A stretch of 64,000 nucleotides of DNA from Georhizobium profundi. GTDB taxonomy: Bacteria > Pseudomonadota > Alphaproteobacteria > Rhizobiales > Rhizobiaceae. A program made the translations under genes and the position numbers. Shown here piece after piece: positions 25,602 through 35,369 of this stretch. Position 1 is the stretch's first letter. The number at the start of each line of letters is the position of its first letter. Below the pieces are notes generated by a model that did not search any database, was not told the DNA's origin, and was given only the letters and a program-made list of their open reading frames with translations. The DNA is taken from positions 2,256,001-2,320,000 of the forward strand of contig NZ_CP032509.1 in the NCBI RefSeq assembly GCF_003952725.1, read 5' to 3'.

Positions 25602-26378
25602 CTAGAGGCAAAGGGCAAGGCCGGCGAGGAGCGCGACTTCCACCAGTTGCTGCGTGGCCCCGATCGTATCGCCCGTGGCGCCGCCGAGGCGGGTGCGGGT
25701 GCTGCCGGTGAAGACAAAGAACGCGGCGAGGGCGCAGGCGACCGCGACGAGGGCCGCGATGGGTCCGGCCGCGATGGGCAACAGCGGTAGCGCGACGAGC
25801 GCACCGAGAAAGAGCGCGAGGCGGGCGGATTTCGGCGCGGGGCGCCCCATGGACACGGCCAACCCATCGCTGCGCGCCGGCGGCAGCATGTGCCAGTGCC
25901 ACACCATGGCTGCGCGGCTTGCGGTGGCGATGGCGATAAGTGCCAGCGCGAGGGCTTCGGGCGGCAGGATGACGACGAGGGTCGCGAGCGCTGCGACTCG
26001 GACGAGGAGCGTATTGACGAGCGCGACGACGCCGAAAACACCGGTGCGGCTGTCCTTCATGATGGCGAGTGCGCGCTCCCGGTCGCGGCCGGCACCGAGC
26101 CCGTCGGCGGTATCGGCAAGACCATCCTCATGCAGCGCGCCGGTGATCATGAGCTGAAGCCCGACGATCAGCGATGCGGCGAGGAAGGACGGCGCGACAA
26201 TGATGGCAAGCGCCGCAGCGATGAGAGCGACGGGAAGCGCGATGATCGCGCCGGCGATCGGGAAGGCCCGCACGGTGCGCGAGAGGCTGTGATCATCGCC
26301 ATGGAAATGGCGCGCCGGGACCGGCAGGCGGCTCAGAAAGGCAATCGACCGGGCGATGTCGTCGATGAAGGCGCGCAT
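25602..26378 (-). CDS. cobS: Adenosylcobinamide-GDP ribazoletransferase
   Basis: CobS joins adenosylcobinamide-GDP and alpha-ribazole, a final step of cobalamin assembly, at the inner membrane. Seven or so hydrophobic segments and the metal-binding motif GALHEDGLADTADGLG identify it. 258 residues from the ATG at 26378 match the family; the longer frame to 26489 would add a basic leader with no support. Divergent from cobT across 209 bases. I found no cobalamin riboswitch in that gap. Confidence 0.93.
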   Translation of the reverse strand: MRAFIDDIARSIAFLSRLPVPARHFHGDDHSLSRTVRAFPIAGAIIALPVALIAAALAIIVAPSFLAASLIVGLQLMITGALHEDGLADTADGLGAGRDRERALAIMKDSRTGVFGVVALVNTLLVRVAALATLVVILPPEALALALIAIATASRAAMVWHWHMLPPARSDGLAVSMGRPAPKSARLALFLGALVALPLLPIAAGPIAALVAVACALAAFFVFTGSTRTRLGGATGDTIGATQQLVEVALLAGLALCL

Positions 26379-26587
26379 GGGAATATCGACCGTGCTCCTG
26401 GCAGCTTTGGCCGGCGCCCTGGAGAGGCTGGGGCTTCCGAGCCGTTTTCGCGTTTTTGGACGGTGAACCGATATCCACATTGCCTTCAACGCATTCGTCA
26501 GTTGTGGCGAAGGCCGGATGCTTTTACCAGTGGCGCCGACTGTTGTTCCAAGGCCTCGTGCATCAGGCGAGGCAATAGAGGTTTGCC

Positions 26588-27610
26588 ATGCCCGCCAATG
26601 CCACCGGACTGCCCTTCGACGATTTTCGCACGCTTCTCGCCAATCTGCCCGGCGCCGACCGTGCCGCCGTGGAGGCGGTGCGCGCGCGCGACGGCGAACT
26701 GACCAAGCCGCGTGGATCGCTCGGGCGGATGGAAGCGCTGGCGGAATGGCTGGCGGCCTGGACCGGCCGCGCGCCCGCGGTCAACCGGCCGCTGGTGGCC
26801 GTTTTCGCAGGCAATCACGGTGTGACGGAGGAGGGCGTCTCGCCGTTCCCGAGCGACGTGACGGCGCAAATGGTCTCGAATTTCGCCGCGGGTGGTGCGG
26901 CGATCAACCAGATCTGCGTCGCCTACGATCTCGGTCTCAAGGTGTTCGATCTGGCGCTGGAAGTGCCGACCGGCAACATCACGAAGGAAGCCGCGATGGA
27001 CGAGCGCACCTGCGCGGCGACCATGGCCTTCGGCATGGAGGCGATCGCCGGCGGCACGGACCTGCTCTGCATCGGCGAGATGGGCATCGGCAACACGACG
27101 ATCGCGGCGGCCATGTGCCACGGGCTCTATGGCGGCGAGGCGGAGGACTGGGTAGGGTCGGGCACGGGCGCGGAAGGCGACGTGCTGGCCCGCAAGATCG
27201 AGGCGGTAAAGGCGGCTGTCGCGCTGCATAAGGCACATCTTTCCGACCCGCTCGAGGTGCTGCGCCGGCTCGGTGGGCGCGAGATCGCCGCGATGGCGGG
27301 CGCCATTCTGGCGGCACGGGTGGAGCGTATCCCCGTCATCATCGACGGCTATGTGGCGACTGCGGCCGCCGCCGTTCTGCACAAGGCGAACCCGGCCGCG
27401 CTCGACCACTGCCTGATCGGCCACGTCTCGGCCGAGCCCGGCCATGCGCGCGTGATCGCCAAGCTCGACAAGACCCCGCTGCTGGCCATGGGCATGCGGC
27501 TTGGCGAAGGCACAGGCGCTGCACTCGCCGCCGGCATCGTCAAGGCCGCCGCGCTTTGTCATTCGGGCATGGCCACATTTGCGCAGGCTGGGGTCAGCGG
27601 GAAGGAGTGA
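26588..27610 (+). CDS. cobT: Nicotinate-nucleotide-dimethylbenzimidazole phosphoribosyltransferase
   Basis: The enzyme makes alpha-ribazole phosphate from NaMN and dimethylbenzimidazole for the lower ligand of cobalamin. Family motifs are present: LTKPRGSLGRMEALAEWLA, FAGNHGVTEEGVSPFPSDVT, the glycine-rich IGEMGIGNTT and a C-terminal MRLGEGTGAALA with the catalytic Glu. 340 residues, as expected. It is divergent from cobS, so both late cobalamin steps share one promoter region. Confidence 0.95.
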   Translation: MPANATGLPFDDFRTLLANLPGADRAAVEAVRARDGELTKPRGSLGRMEALAEWLAAWTGRAPAVNRPLVAVFAGNHGVTEEGVSPFPSDVTAQMVSNFAAGGAAINQICVAYDLGLKVFDLALEVPTGNITKEAAMDERTCAATMAFGMEAIAGGTDLLCIGEMGIGNTTIAAAMCHGLYGGEAEDWVGSGTGAEGDVLARKIEAVKAAVALHKAHLSDPLEVLRRLGGREIAAMAGAILAARVERIPVIIDGYVATAAAAVLHKANPAALDHCLIGHVSAEPGHARVIAKLDKTPLLAMGMRLGEGTGAALAAGIVKAAALCHSGMATFAQAGVSGKE

Positions 27611-27735
27611 GCCGCGGGGCGGTGCGATCGTAGGATCGACGCCTATGATGGAGCGGGTGTCGGTGATGGAACTTCGCGAGTGGCGTCAGGAGCGTAGGTC
27701 TCGTTCCAGGCTCAATGACCCGTGAGGAGGATGCG

Positions 27736-28149
27736 ATGGTGACGACCAGGGTAGGCGGATGCCTTTGTGGGGCGGTGCGGTACAGTGTCGTGAGCGACGA
27801 GGCGCGTCCTATGCGGGGAATCTTTGCCTGTCATTGCGTCGAATGCCGCCGGCAGTCCGGGCATTATGTGGCGGCCACTGCGGCGAGCGATGACGCCTTG
27901 ACGGTGACGGGCGGCGACAATCTGACGTGGTTTGCGGCGTCACCGGAGGCCAAGCGCGGGTTCTGCAGGATTTGCGGGTCGCTTCTGTTCTGGAAAGCGG
28001 ACGCGCGTTCGTCGACCTCGATCATGGCGGGTAGCCTGGACGGGGCCACCGGGCTTATGATCGATCGTCATATCTTTGCGGCTGAAAAAGGCGATTATTA
28101 CACGATCGACGATAACCGCCCGGTCTACGAGGATGCGGGGCCGTCCTGA
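27736..28149 (+). CDS. GFA-family (glutathione-dependent formaldehyde-activating-like) protein
   Basis: 137 residues with the GFA/CENP-V zinc pattern: GGCLCGAVRYSVV, then ACHCVECRRQSG and FCRICGSLLFW. Members bind zinc; the true substrate is usually unknown. Start at 27736 because GAGGAGG lies just upstream of that ATG. Upstream is a TGTCGG with CGTC at spacing 20 rather than 17, which I do not count as an ECF42-type site. Confidence 0.9.
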   Translation: MVTTRVGGCLCGAVRYSVVSDEARPMRGIFACHCVECRRQSGHYVAATAASDDALTVTGGDNLTWFAASPEAKRGFCRICGSLLFWKADARSSTSIMAGSLDGATGLMIDRHIFAAEKGDYYTIDDNRPVYEDAGPS

Positions 28150-28230
28150 AATAGCGAACAGTGCGTGGCTGTTTCCGCATCTTATGTGAACAATGAGCGT
28201 CGATTATCTTCCTTACAAAAGGAGGGTCCT

Positions 28231-29040
28231 ATGACCGTTTTTCCAAGTCTCTTCATCTCGCATGGATCGCCCGACACGGCGATTGCAGATACTGCGGCTG
28301 CTGCCTTCATGCGCCGGTTCGCAGAGACGATGCCGAAGCCGAAGGCGATCGTTGTAGCGAGCGCGCATTTCGAAGTGGGCGGCGGTGTTGCCGTATCCGC
28401 CGATGCGAAGCCTGAGACGATCCACGATTTCGGCGGCTTCGACCGCGCGCTTTATGAAATCCACTACGATGCCCCGGGTGCGCCGGCGCTTGCCGAAGAC
28501 ATTGCGGCCGAGCTGACGGCGGCCGGCTTTCGCGCGCAGGCCGTGCACGGCCGCGGCTTCGACCACGGCACGTGGGTGCCGCTCAGCCTGATCTATCCGG
28601 ATGCCGACATTCCCGTCGTGCAGGTCTCGGTCGATCCGACCAAGGATGCGGCATACCACATCGCGCTTGGCCAGGCTTTGGCGGGTCTGCGCGAGCGGGA
28701 CGTTCTCGTGATCGGGTCAGGCTCGTTCACCCACAATCTCGGCGAGGCGTTCAAGCTGCTGCGGACCGGCCAACGGCAGGCGCCGGTGCCGGGCTGGGTC
28801 GAGGATTTCGTGACGTGGATGGACGATCGGATCCGGGCAGGCGACATCGAGGCTCTCAAGCGCTGGCGGCAGCAGGCGCCGTTTGCGGTGGAGAATCACC
28901 CGACGGACGAGCACCTGATGCCGCTCTTCGTCGCGATCGGCGCGGCGATCGGCAGGGAGACGCGTCGGTTCGATGCGCAAGCGCTGCACTCGAGCCAGGA
29001 ATTCGGCGTGCTTTCGATGGATGCCTACGCATTTCATTGA
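28231..29040 (+). CDS. DODA-type extradiol ring-cleavage dioxygenase family protein
   Basis: 269 residues of the LigB/YgiD family: LFISHGSPDTAI at the start, then ASAHFEV, GFDHGTWVPLSLIYPDADIP and GSGSFTHNLGEA. The conserved His residues in these motifs are the metal ligands of 4,5-DOPA dioxygenase-type proteins. The physiological substrate is unknown in bacteria. GGAGG precedes the ATG at 28231. It stands alone on the plus strand. Confidence 0.9.
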   Translation: MTVFPSLFISHGSPDTAIADTAAAAFMRRFAETMPKPKAIVVASAHFEVGGGVAVSADAKPETIHDFGGFDRALYEIHYDAPGAPALAEDIAAELTAAGFRAQAVHGRGFDHGTWVPLSLIYPDADIPVVQVSVDPTKDAAYHIALGQALAGLRERDVLVIGSGSFTHNLGEAFKLLRTGQRQAPVPGWVEDFVTWMDDRIRAGDIEALKRWRQQAPFAVENHPTDEHLMPLFVAIGAAIGRETRRFDAQALHSSQEFGVLSMDAYAFH

Positions 29041-29140
29041 AGATTGATCCTCGCACTCTAAAGTCTCCGGCGAAGGTCGGATGCCGCTCGATCCCTAGTG
29101 CGGAAATGGCCGGATCGATCACTGGCGTGCGAGGATTTCC

Positions 29141-29491
29141 ATGAAGCGGCTGTTCTATGCCTTTCGCCATTCTCTGGCGGGCATTCGCTATGCGGCGGCG
29201 CATGAAGCCTCTTTCAGGCAGGAACTGATCCTGTTCTTTGCGGCGCTGCCGGTCGCGGTGCTCGTCAGCGACAGTCTGGTCATGCTGCTGGCGCTGATGG
29301 GAGCGATCGTCTTCATGATGATCGTCGAACTGCTGAACACGGCAGTGGAGGCGGTTTGCAACGGGCTGTCGCGCGACTACATGGAAGAGATCAAGATCGC
29401 CAAGGACTGCGGATCCGCCGCCGTTCTGTTCTCCGTGCTTTCGGCCGGCACCGTCTGGCTGAGCGCGCTTTACCTCAGATTTTTGGCTTGA
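29141..29491 (+). CDS. dgkA: Diacylglycerol kinase
   Basis: A small trimeric integral membrane kinase of 116 residues that phosphorylates diacylglycerol for phospholipid recycling. Three hydrophobic helices and the signature VELLNTAVEAVCNG, with the catalytic Glu and Asn, and a downstream KDCGSAAV are present. GAGG sits seven bases before ATG. The hemerythrin gene follows seven bases later, so the two likely share a transcript. Confidence 0.95.
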   Translation: MKRLFYAFRHSLAGIRYAAAHEASFRQELILFFAALPVAVLVSDSLVMLLALMGAIVFMMIVELLNTAVEAVCNGLSRDYMEEIKIAKDCGSAAVLFSVLSAGTVWLSALYLRFLA

Positions 29492-29498
29492 TGACCCG

Positions 29499-30080
29499 AT
29501 GACACCCGATCTCACGCTATTTGCACGTGCCGGCCTGCCGGACGATTTGAAGCTGCTTCTTGCGAGATATCCGCGGGAAAGCTGGGGCCGGGATCATACG
29601 ATCGGCCAGATGGGATCGTTCTGGCTGCAGCGCCACGACATGTTTCGCGAACTCGGTTCCGGCCTGGTGACCGCGACGCATGAGCTGCGCGAGGGCCGCA
29701 TGGAAGCGGGTGCGTTTGCCGGCTGGTTCGTGCCGCGCATCAATTTCTTCCTGTCGCAGCTCGAAGGGCACCACCAGATCGAGGACCAGCATTATTTTCC
29801 GGTGTTCGCGGCGGCTGAATCCCGGCTGAAGCACGGCTTCGACCTGCTCGACGAAGACCATCACGTCATCCACGATCTGCTTGCCGCGAATGCACAATCG
29901 GCCCGCGGTTTCCTCGGTGGGCTGCAATCGGGTGGCGATGCGCTGAAGCGAGGCAGCGAGGACTATGCCAGGAACGCCGAGCAATTGCTCAAAGGCCTGC
30001 TCAGGCACCTGGAAGACGAGGAAGATCTGATCATTCCGCTGATACTGGATCGCGGAGAAGAGGCGCTCGGGGTTTCGTGA
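29499..30080 (+). CDS. Hemerythrin domain protein
   Basis: 193 residues with the hemerythrin HHE iron pattern: LQRHDMFRELGSGL, then QLEGHHQIEDQHYFPVF, LDEDHHVIHDLL and HLEDEEDLIIPLIL. His and Glu residues in these positions suit a di-iron site that binds oxygen or NO. Cytosolic. It follows dgkA by seven bases. Confidence 0.88.
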   Translation: MTPDLTLFARAGLPDDLKLLLARYPRESWGRDHTIGQMGSFWLQRHDMFRELGSGLVTATHELREGRMEAGAFAGWFVPRINFFLSQLEGHHQIEDQHYFPVFAAAESRLKHGFDLLDEDHHVIHDLLAANAQSARGFLGGLQSGGDALKRGSEDYARNAEQLLKGLLRHLEDEEDLIIPLILDRGEEALGVS

Positions 30081-30199
30081 TCAGGTGAGACAGGCGAAGG
30101 CCTGCCATGCCGTCGCAGACGATCATTTCGATTTGGCGGAACGGTCCTGCATCCGCTAGAAAGCGGCAGCGACTTTAAAGTGCCCAGAACAGGTTCCGC

Positions 30200-31873
30200 A
30201 TGACGTCCCGTCCCGACCGACTGAAGATTGCCGTCGTCCAGCTCAATCCGATCGTCGGTGATGTGGCCGGCAATCTGGAAAAGGCGCGGGGTGCGCGGCG
30301 TGAGGCAGGAGCCCAAGGCGCCGATCTCGTTTTCTTTACCGAGCTGTTCATCGCCGGCTATCCGCCGGAAGATCTGGTGTTGAAGCCGGCGTTCCTCGCG
30401 GCGTGCGCGCAGGCCGTCGAGGCGCTGGCAGGCGATACAGCCGATGGCGGCCCAGGGATTGTGATCGGCTATCCACGCGTCGACGACCATGGGCGCTACA
30501 ATTCCATCGCCGTGCTGGACGGCGGCCGGGTGATCGCGACGCGCGACAAGGTGGACCTGCCGAATTACGGCGAGTTCGACGAGAAGCGGGTGTTTCAGGC
30601 GGGGCCGATGCCGGGGCCGGTGGGCTTTCGCGGCGTGCGGATCGGCATTCCGATCTGCGAGGACATCTGGGGCGATCTGTCCGTCTGCGAGACGCTGGCC
30701 GAAAGTGGCGCGGAGATGATCCTCGTGCCCAACGGCTCGCCCTATTATCGCGGCAAGATGGATGTGCGCCAGCAGGTGGTGATCCGCCAGGTGATCGAGA
30801 GCGGGCTGCCGGTGCTTTATGCAAACCAGGTGGGCGGGCAGGACGAACTGGTCTTCGACGGCGGCTCATTCGCGATCAATGCCGACAAGCAGTTGGCGTT
30901 TCAGCTCGGCCAGTTCGAGGAGACGGTGGCGCTGACGGAATGGGTGCGCGAAGGCGATGAATGGCGCTGCGCGGCGGGACCGGTCGCGCCGTTGCCGGAC
31001 AGGCTGGAGGCGGACTACACCGCCTGCATGGTGGGCCTGCGCGACTATGTGGAGAAGAACGGGTTCAAGCAGGTCGTGCTGGGCCTGTCCGGCGGGATCG
31101 ACTCGGCGATCTGCACGGCGCTTGCCGTCGATGCGCTCGGCCATGAGCGCGTGCGCACCGTAATGCTGCCTTATCGCTACACGGCGGAAAGCTCGCTGAC
31201 GGACGCGGAGGCCTGCGCCAAAGCGCTGAACACGCGCTACGACGTGGTGCCGATCGCCGAGCCGGTGGAAGGGTTTACGGCCGCGCTCGAAAGCATTTTC
31301 GAAGGCACCGAAGAGGGCATCACGGAAGAAAATCTGCAGAGCCGGACGCGCGGCGTGATCCTGATGGCGCTTTCCAACAAGTTCGGCTCGATGGTGGTGA
31401 CGACGGGCAACAAGTCGGAGATGTCGGTCGGCTACGCCACGCTTTACGGCGACATGAATGGCGGCTTCAACCCGATCAAGGACCTCTACAAGACCGAGGT
31501 CTACCAGCTGTCGCGCTGGCGCAATTCGAACAAGCCGAAGGGTGCGCGCGGACCGTCAGGCGAGGTGATCCCGGTTTCGATCATCGACAAGGCGCCGTCG
31601 GCGGAATTGCGCGAAAACCAGACGGACCAGGATTCGCTGCCGGACTACGCCGTGCTGGACGACATTCTGGAGTGCCTGGTGGAAGGCGAAATGGCGACGG
31701 AGACGATCGTCGCGCGCGGCCATGACGAGGCGCTTGTTCACCGTATCGAGCACCTGCTCTACATCGCCGAATACAAGCGTCGCCAATCGGCGCCGGGCGT
31801 GAAGATCACGCGCAAGAATTTCGGCCGCGATCGGCGCTACCCGATCACCAACCGGTTTCGCGACAGGGGGTAA
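30200..31873 (+). CDS. nadE: Glutamine-dependent NAD+ synthetase
   Basis: A two-domain enzyme that amidates nicotinate adenine dinucleotide to NAD+. The N-terminal nitrilase-type glutaminase has Glu48 (FFTELFIAGYPPEDL), a Lys in KVDLPNYGEFDEKR and Cys in IPICEDIWGD. The C-terminal synthetase has the PP-loop LGLSGGIDSAICTALAVDAL and the NKSEMSVGYATLYGD segment. 557 residues match bacterial glutamine-dependent NadE. Its stop directly abuts the stop of the convergent DMT transporter gene. Confidence 0.96.
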   Translation: MTSRPDRLKIAVVQLNPIVGDVAGNLEKARGARREAGAQGADLVFFTELFIAGYPPEDLVLKPAFLAACAQAVEALAGDTADGGPGIVIGYPRVDDHGRYNSIAVLDGGRVIATRDKVDLPNYGEFDEKRVFQAGPMPGPVGFRGVRIGIPICEDIWGDLSVCETLAESGAEMILVPNGSPYYRGKMDVRQQVVIRQVIESGLPVLYANQVGGQDELVFDGGSFAINADKQLAFQLGQFEETVALTEWVREGDEWRCAAGPVAPLPDRLEADYTACMVGLRDYVEKNGFKQVVLGLSGGIDSAICTALAVDALGHERVRTVMLPYRYTAESSLTDAEACAKALNTRYDVVPIAEPVEGFTAALESIFEGTEEGITEENLQSRTRGVILMALSNKFGSMVVTTGNKSEMSVGYATLYGDMNGGFNPIKDLYKTEVYQLSRWRNSNKPKGARGPSGEVIPVSIIDKAPSAELRENQTDQDSLPDYAVLDDILECLVEGEMATETIVARGHDEALVHRIEHLLYIAEYKRRQSAPGVKITRKNFGRDRRYPITNRFRDRG

Positions 31874-32764
31874 TCACGCCTCGGCCTTTTGCGCGCGGGT
31901 CGTCATGGCGACGCCGGCGGCGATGATCAGTGCGCCGATCCAGGTGAGCAGCGAGTAGCGCTCGCCGAGGAAGACGACGCCAGCGAAGAGGCCAACGGCA
32001 GCGGCGACGTAGCCGATCTGGCTGAGATAGACCGGGCCGCCAACCGATTGCAGGCGGAAGAAGAAGATGAACATCGCCGAGGCGCTCGCAACCTGCGCCG
32101 CGACGACGAGCGGGATCGTGCCGAGAACCGGCAGGACGGCGATGTCGCCGGTGACGAGCAGGCCAACCAGAAGAACGAGTGCAGCAGCGAGATGGCTGCC
32201 GGCCGCGAGCTCGATCGGGCCGGCATCCTTCGGCCAGTCGATCGTGCGGTAGATGTTGCCGGCGGCGAGGCTGACGGGAATGAGCAGGCCGATTGCGACC
32301 CAGAACAGGCTTGCGGGCTCGCTGGCCTCTCCGCGCGTGATGGCGACGAGCAGCGCGCCGACGAAGCCGACGGCGATGCCCGCCATGCCGAGGCCGTTCG
32401 GTTTGCGCACGCCAAGCAGGATCGAGAGCAGAAGCGTCAGCACCGGTGAGAGCGTGAACATGATGCCCGTGTAGCCGGCACCGAGATGGGGCACGGCGGA
32501 AAACATCAGGAGGTTCGGGATCGCGTAGGAGATGATCGCCGCGAGGAAGAAGTAGCGCAGTTTCGCCGCACCGAGCCCGATGCGCCCGCCACGGGCAAGG
32601 AGCCCTGCGAGCAACAGCGTGCCGGCGCCGAACGAGATGACGAAGGACCAGAGAAGCGGTGGCGCGCCTGCGAGCGTCGCGACCTTGCCGAGCGGCGGCG
32701 TCGCACCGAGCAGGAGCCCGGTGACGACGAGGAGGCCGAAGACGGATCGCCAGAGTGCGGTCAT
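31874..32764 (-). CDS. EamA/DMT-family transporter
   Basis: 296 residues with ten hydrophobic helices in two EamA repeats (for example LLWSFVISFGAGTLLLAGLL and YTGIMFTLSPVLTLLLSILL). Drug/metabolite transporters of this kind export small metabolites; the substrate is unknown. Stop codon abuts the nadE stop. Same strand as the ABC-2 exporter genes upstream, with a 36-base gap to them. Confidence 0.9.
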   Translation of the reverse strand: MTALWRSVFGLLVVTGLLLGATPPLGKVATLAGAPPLLWSFVISFGAGTLLLAGLLARGGRIGLGAAKLRYFFLAAIISYAIPNLLMFSAVPHLGAGYTGIMFTLSPVLTLLLSILLGVRKPNGLGMAGIAVGFVGALLVAITRGEASEPASLFWVAIGLLIPVSLAAGNIYRTIDWPKDAGPIELAAGSHLAAALVLLVGLLVTGDIAVLPVLGTIPLVVAAQVASASAMFIFFFRLQSVGGPVYLSQIGYVAAAVGLFAGVVFLGERYSLLTWIGALIIAAGVAMTTRAQKAEA

Positions 32765-32800
32765 TGGAGGGTTCGCTTCAGCGCTTCAGAATGAGGCGCA

Positions 32801-33562
32801 TCAGCTCTTCAACTGGTAGCCGGTCTTGAAGATCCACCAGACGACGGAGAGGGCTGCGACCAGGAAGAAGAGGATTGCGGCGACCGACCAGACGAGGCTG
32901 ACGTCGGAGACTTCGAAGAAAGACCAGCGGAAGCCCGAGATCAGGTAGAGAACCGGGTTGAACAGCGTGACGTTCTGCCAGAAGGGCGGCAGCATATCGA
33001 TCGAGTAGAACGAGCCGCCGAGGAAGACGAGCGGCGTGATGACGAGCAGCGGTACAAGCTGCAGCTTCTCGAAGTTGTCCGCCCAGATGCCGATGATGAA
33101 GCCGATCAGCGAGAAGGTGAAGGCGGTCAGCAGCAGGAACGCGATCATCCAGAACGGGTGCGCGATGCGCAGATCGACGAAGAGCGCGGCGGTGGCGAGG
33201 ATGATGACGCCGAGGATGATCGACTTCGTCGCGCCGGCACCGACATAGCCGAGTACGATCTCGAAGAACGAGACCGGTGCCGACAGGAGTTCGTAGATCG
33301 TGCCGGTGAATTTGGGGAAGTAGATGCCGAAGGCCGCGGCCGAGACGCTCTGTTGGAGCAGCGTCAGCATGATGAGGCCCGGCACGATGAAGGCGCCATA
33401 GGACACGCCGCCGACGGTTTCGATGCGCGAGCCGATCGCGGCACCGAAGACGACGAAATAGAGCGACGTGGAGATGACCGGCGAGATGATGCTTTGCAGC
33501 ACCGTGCGCTTCCAGCGGTTCATCTCGAACATGTAGATGGATTTGACGGCCTGGAAATTCAC
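32801..33562 (-). CDS. ABC-2 type exporter permease
   Basis: 253 residues with six predicted helices and the ABC-2 pattern ([48 protein letters not shown]). It starts at GTG 33562 overlapping the stop of the ATPase gene (GTGA), so the two are coupled and form one exporter, similar to YadH/YadG pairs. The substrate is not identifiable. Confidence 0.92.
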   Translation of the reverse strand: MNFQAVKSIYMFEMNRWKRTVLQSIISPVISTSLYFVVFGAAIGSRIETVGGVSYGAFIVPGLIMLTLLQQSVSAAAFGIYFPKFTGTIYELLSAPVSFFEIVLGYVGAGATKSIILGVIILATAALFVDLRIAHPFWMIAFLLLTAFTFSLIGFIIGIWADNFEKLQLVPLLVITPLVFLGGSFYSIDMLPPFWQNVTLFNPVLYLISGFRWSFFEVSDVSLVWSVAAILFFLVAALSVVWWIFKTGYQLKS

Positions 33563-34485
33563 TGCTGTTCCTTCACGAGGCTGACGAAGATGTCTTCGAG
33601 CGAGCTCTGGTGGGTATCCAGATCGCGGACGCGGATGCCGGCCTGCTGGAGATCGGCGAGGAGCGCCGTGATGCGGGTGCGTTCGCCCTGACGGTCGAAG
33701 GTATAGACGAGGGTGCGGCCCTCATCGTTCAGTTCCAGGTTATAAGTCGCGAGGCTTTCCGGCACGAACGCCAGCGGCTCGCGGACTTCGAGCTTCAGCT
33801 GCTTGACGCCGAGTTTGCGCATCAGATCGGCCTTGCGCTCTACGAGAAGAAGACGACCCTGCGAGATGATGCCGATGCGATCGGCCATCTCCTCGGCTTC
33901 CTCAATATAGTGCGTGGTGAGGATGATGGTGACGCCGGATTCGCGCAGCTTGCGGATGACCTCCCACATGTCCTTGCGCAGCGAGACGTCGACGCCGGCG
34001 GTCGGTTCGTCGAGGAAGAGGATGTCGGGCTCGTGCGACAGCGCCTTGGCGATCAACACGCGGCGCTTCATGCCGCCTGACAGTTCGCGCAGCTTGTTGT
34101 CGCGCTTGTCGTAGAGCGAGAGGTCCTTGAGGATCTTCTCGATATAGGTCGGGTTCGGTGCCTTGCCGAAAAGGCCGCGGGTGAACGAGACGGTGTCGAA
34201 GACCGATTCAAACTGATCGGTCGTCAGTTCCTGAGGGACGAGGCCAATCATGGAGCGGGCGGCGCGATAGTCGCGCACGATGTCATGGCCGCCGACGGTG
34301 ACGGCGCCATCGCTCGCATTGACGATGCCGCAGATGATCGAAATCAGCGTCGTCTTGCCCGCGCCATTGGGGCCAAGCAGCGCGAAAATTTCGCCGCGAG
34401 CGATCTCGAGATCGATGCCCTTGAGGGCCTCGAAACCGGAATCGTATTTCTTGGAAAGGCGGGAGACGGCAATGATCGGCTGCAT
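33559..34485 (-). CDS. ABC-2 type exporter ATP-binding protein
   Basis: 308 residues of the DrrA/YadG type: Walker [11 protein letters not shown]-loop VPQELT, signature LSGGMKRRV, Walker [13 protein letters not shown] and H-loop [10 protein letters not shown]-terminal accessory segment of about 85 residues follows. Start at 34485 ([14 protein letters not shown]) fits the family; the longer frame to 34587 is unsupported. Partner of the permease gene with which it overlaps. Confidence 0.94.
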   Translation of the reverse strand: MQPIIAVSRLSKKYDSGFEALKGIDLEIARGEIFALLGPNGAGKTTLISIICGIVNASDGAVTVGGHDIVRDYRAARSMIGLVPQELTTDQFESVFDTVSFTRGLFGKAPNPTYIEKILKDLSLYDKRDNKLRELSGGMKRRVLIAKALSHEPDILFLDEPTAGVDVSLRKDMWEVIRKLRESGVTIILTTHYIEEAEEMADRIGIISQGRLLLVERKADLMRKLGVKQLKLEVREPLAFVPESLATYNLELNDEGRTLVYTFDRQGERTRITALLADLQQAGIRVRDLDTHQSSLEDIFVSLVKEQQ

Positions 34486-34911
34486 GCGGCGCAATTTATG
34501 CTCAAACCATGCGAATGCAATGTGCCGCCCAGCGAAAAGCATTGGTTTGACGATGCGAAGGTACTGGCACCCGGCGAAGGGCTCCACCGGATGATGATGA
34601 GCGCTGCCGCGCCATTGAATTGCTGAGCAAGCGACCGTATATGAAGACCAATGACGCGCCCGATTCTTGCGGGACGATGGCCGATTATTTCTCGGTCAAC
34701 CTCATTTGGCCTTCCACGGACGTCCGACCCTCGAAGCGACACTCGTTTCCCTCGTCGGCGCCGCCCGGACATTCCGGGCCCTGTCACAGCGACAGGTCGG
34801 CGTTTCTTCAACGCCTCGTCGGGCCAAGAACTCAACGGGAATGCCCTGGGCTATGCCAGGACTTCCAAGATAGCCGGTATCCGCGACGGCGGGATCGGGA
34901 TTGGAGCACCA
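34486..34911. other. Divergent intergenic region before rpsU
   Basis: About 426 bases with no gene I can support. The only clear structure is a short hairpin, CCTGTCACAGCGACAGG, near 34780-34800. Promoters for the ABC exporter (minus) and rpsU (plus) should lie here. Open frames across the region run into rpsU in a different sense or lack start sites. Confidence 0.4.
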
Positions 34912-35142
34912 TTGCAAGTACTTGTCAGAGACAACAACGTCGAGCAGGCCATGCGTGCGCTGAAGAAGAAGCTGCAGCGCGAAGGTCTTTTCCGCGAGAT
35001 GAAGCAGCGCCAGGCTTACGAAAAGCCATCCGAGCGCCGGGCCCGCGAAAAGGCACAGGCGATCCGCCGCGTTCGCAAGGCGGCCCGCAAGCAGGCACAG
35101 CGCGAAGGCCTGCTGCCGCGCACCGGCGGCGCACGACGCTAG
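34912..35142 (+). CDS. rpsU: 30S ribosomal protein S21
   Basis: 76 residues of bS21: [20 protein letters not shown] at the N-terminus, [14 protein letters not shown] in the middle and a basic tail. It binds the 30S platform near the 3' end of 16S rRNA. The start is TTG at 34912 with GGAG five bases before it; longer frames to 34651 or 34620 have no S21 similarity upstream. No dnaG or rpoD operon follows, as usual in alphaproteobacteria. Confidence 0.93.
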   Translation: MQVLVRDNNVEQAMRALKKKLQREGLFREMKQRQAYEKPSERRAREKAQAIRRVRKAARKQAQREGLLPRTGGARR

Positions 35143-35166
35143 GACTTTTCGGGCAGGGCGCTCACG

Positions 35167-35182
35167 TTAACGTTTCGTTAAC
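35167..35182 (+). promoter_or_regulatory. Perfect CtrA-type box
   Basis: TTAA-CGTTTCG-TTAAC matches the CtrA consensus TTAA-N7-TTAAC at every defined base. A possible -10, ACATAT, lies 18 bases downstream at 35201-35206, the position expected for CtrA-activated promoters. The next stretch ends in a strong terminator at 35347-35369 and then gltX. Confidence 0.55.
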
Positions 35183-35209
35183 CATTTGCGCCTTAGCCTG
35201 ACATATCCG

Positions 35210-35369
35210 CTGATTTGGCCTTCGCAGCCTGCGGCGGATGACTGAGATTGACGCGCCGTTGCTGACCACGGATGTACTGGCAGCACGGTGCGTGATCTCG
35301 ACTTTTGAGCGCCTCAGGGGCGTACCCATCGATGGTGGGCCGATCGAACGGGGGAAACCCCGTTTTTTT
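35210..35369 (+). ncRNA. Candidate small RNA or gltX leader downstream of the CtrA box
   Basis: About 160 bases between a CtrA-type promoter and a canonical terminator, in a gap of 310 bases between rpsU and gltX. I do not recognise an Rfam family. A 67-codon frame from ATG 35238 reads through the terminator and is unconvincing. It could also be the rpsU 3' region or an attenuated leader of gltX. Confidence 0.3.
35347..35369 (+). terminator. Strong rho-independent terminator between rpsU and gltX
   Basis: AACGGGG-GAAA-CCCCGTT, seven perfectly paired bases closed by a GNRA-like tetraloop, followed by seven T residues in total. It lies 205 bases past the rpsU stop and 84 bases before the gltX start. 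Confidence 0.9.

Noticed and set aside
26379..26587. Cobalamin riboswitch between cobS and cobT
   Set aside because: The gap was read for the conserved B12-box and stem layout and none was found; it is also short for divergent riboswitches.
27655..27695. TGTCGG followed by CGTC upstream of the GFA gene
   Set aside because: The spacing is 20 bases instead of 17, and the last base of CGTCC does not match, so it was not counted with the three ECF42-type sites.
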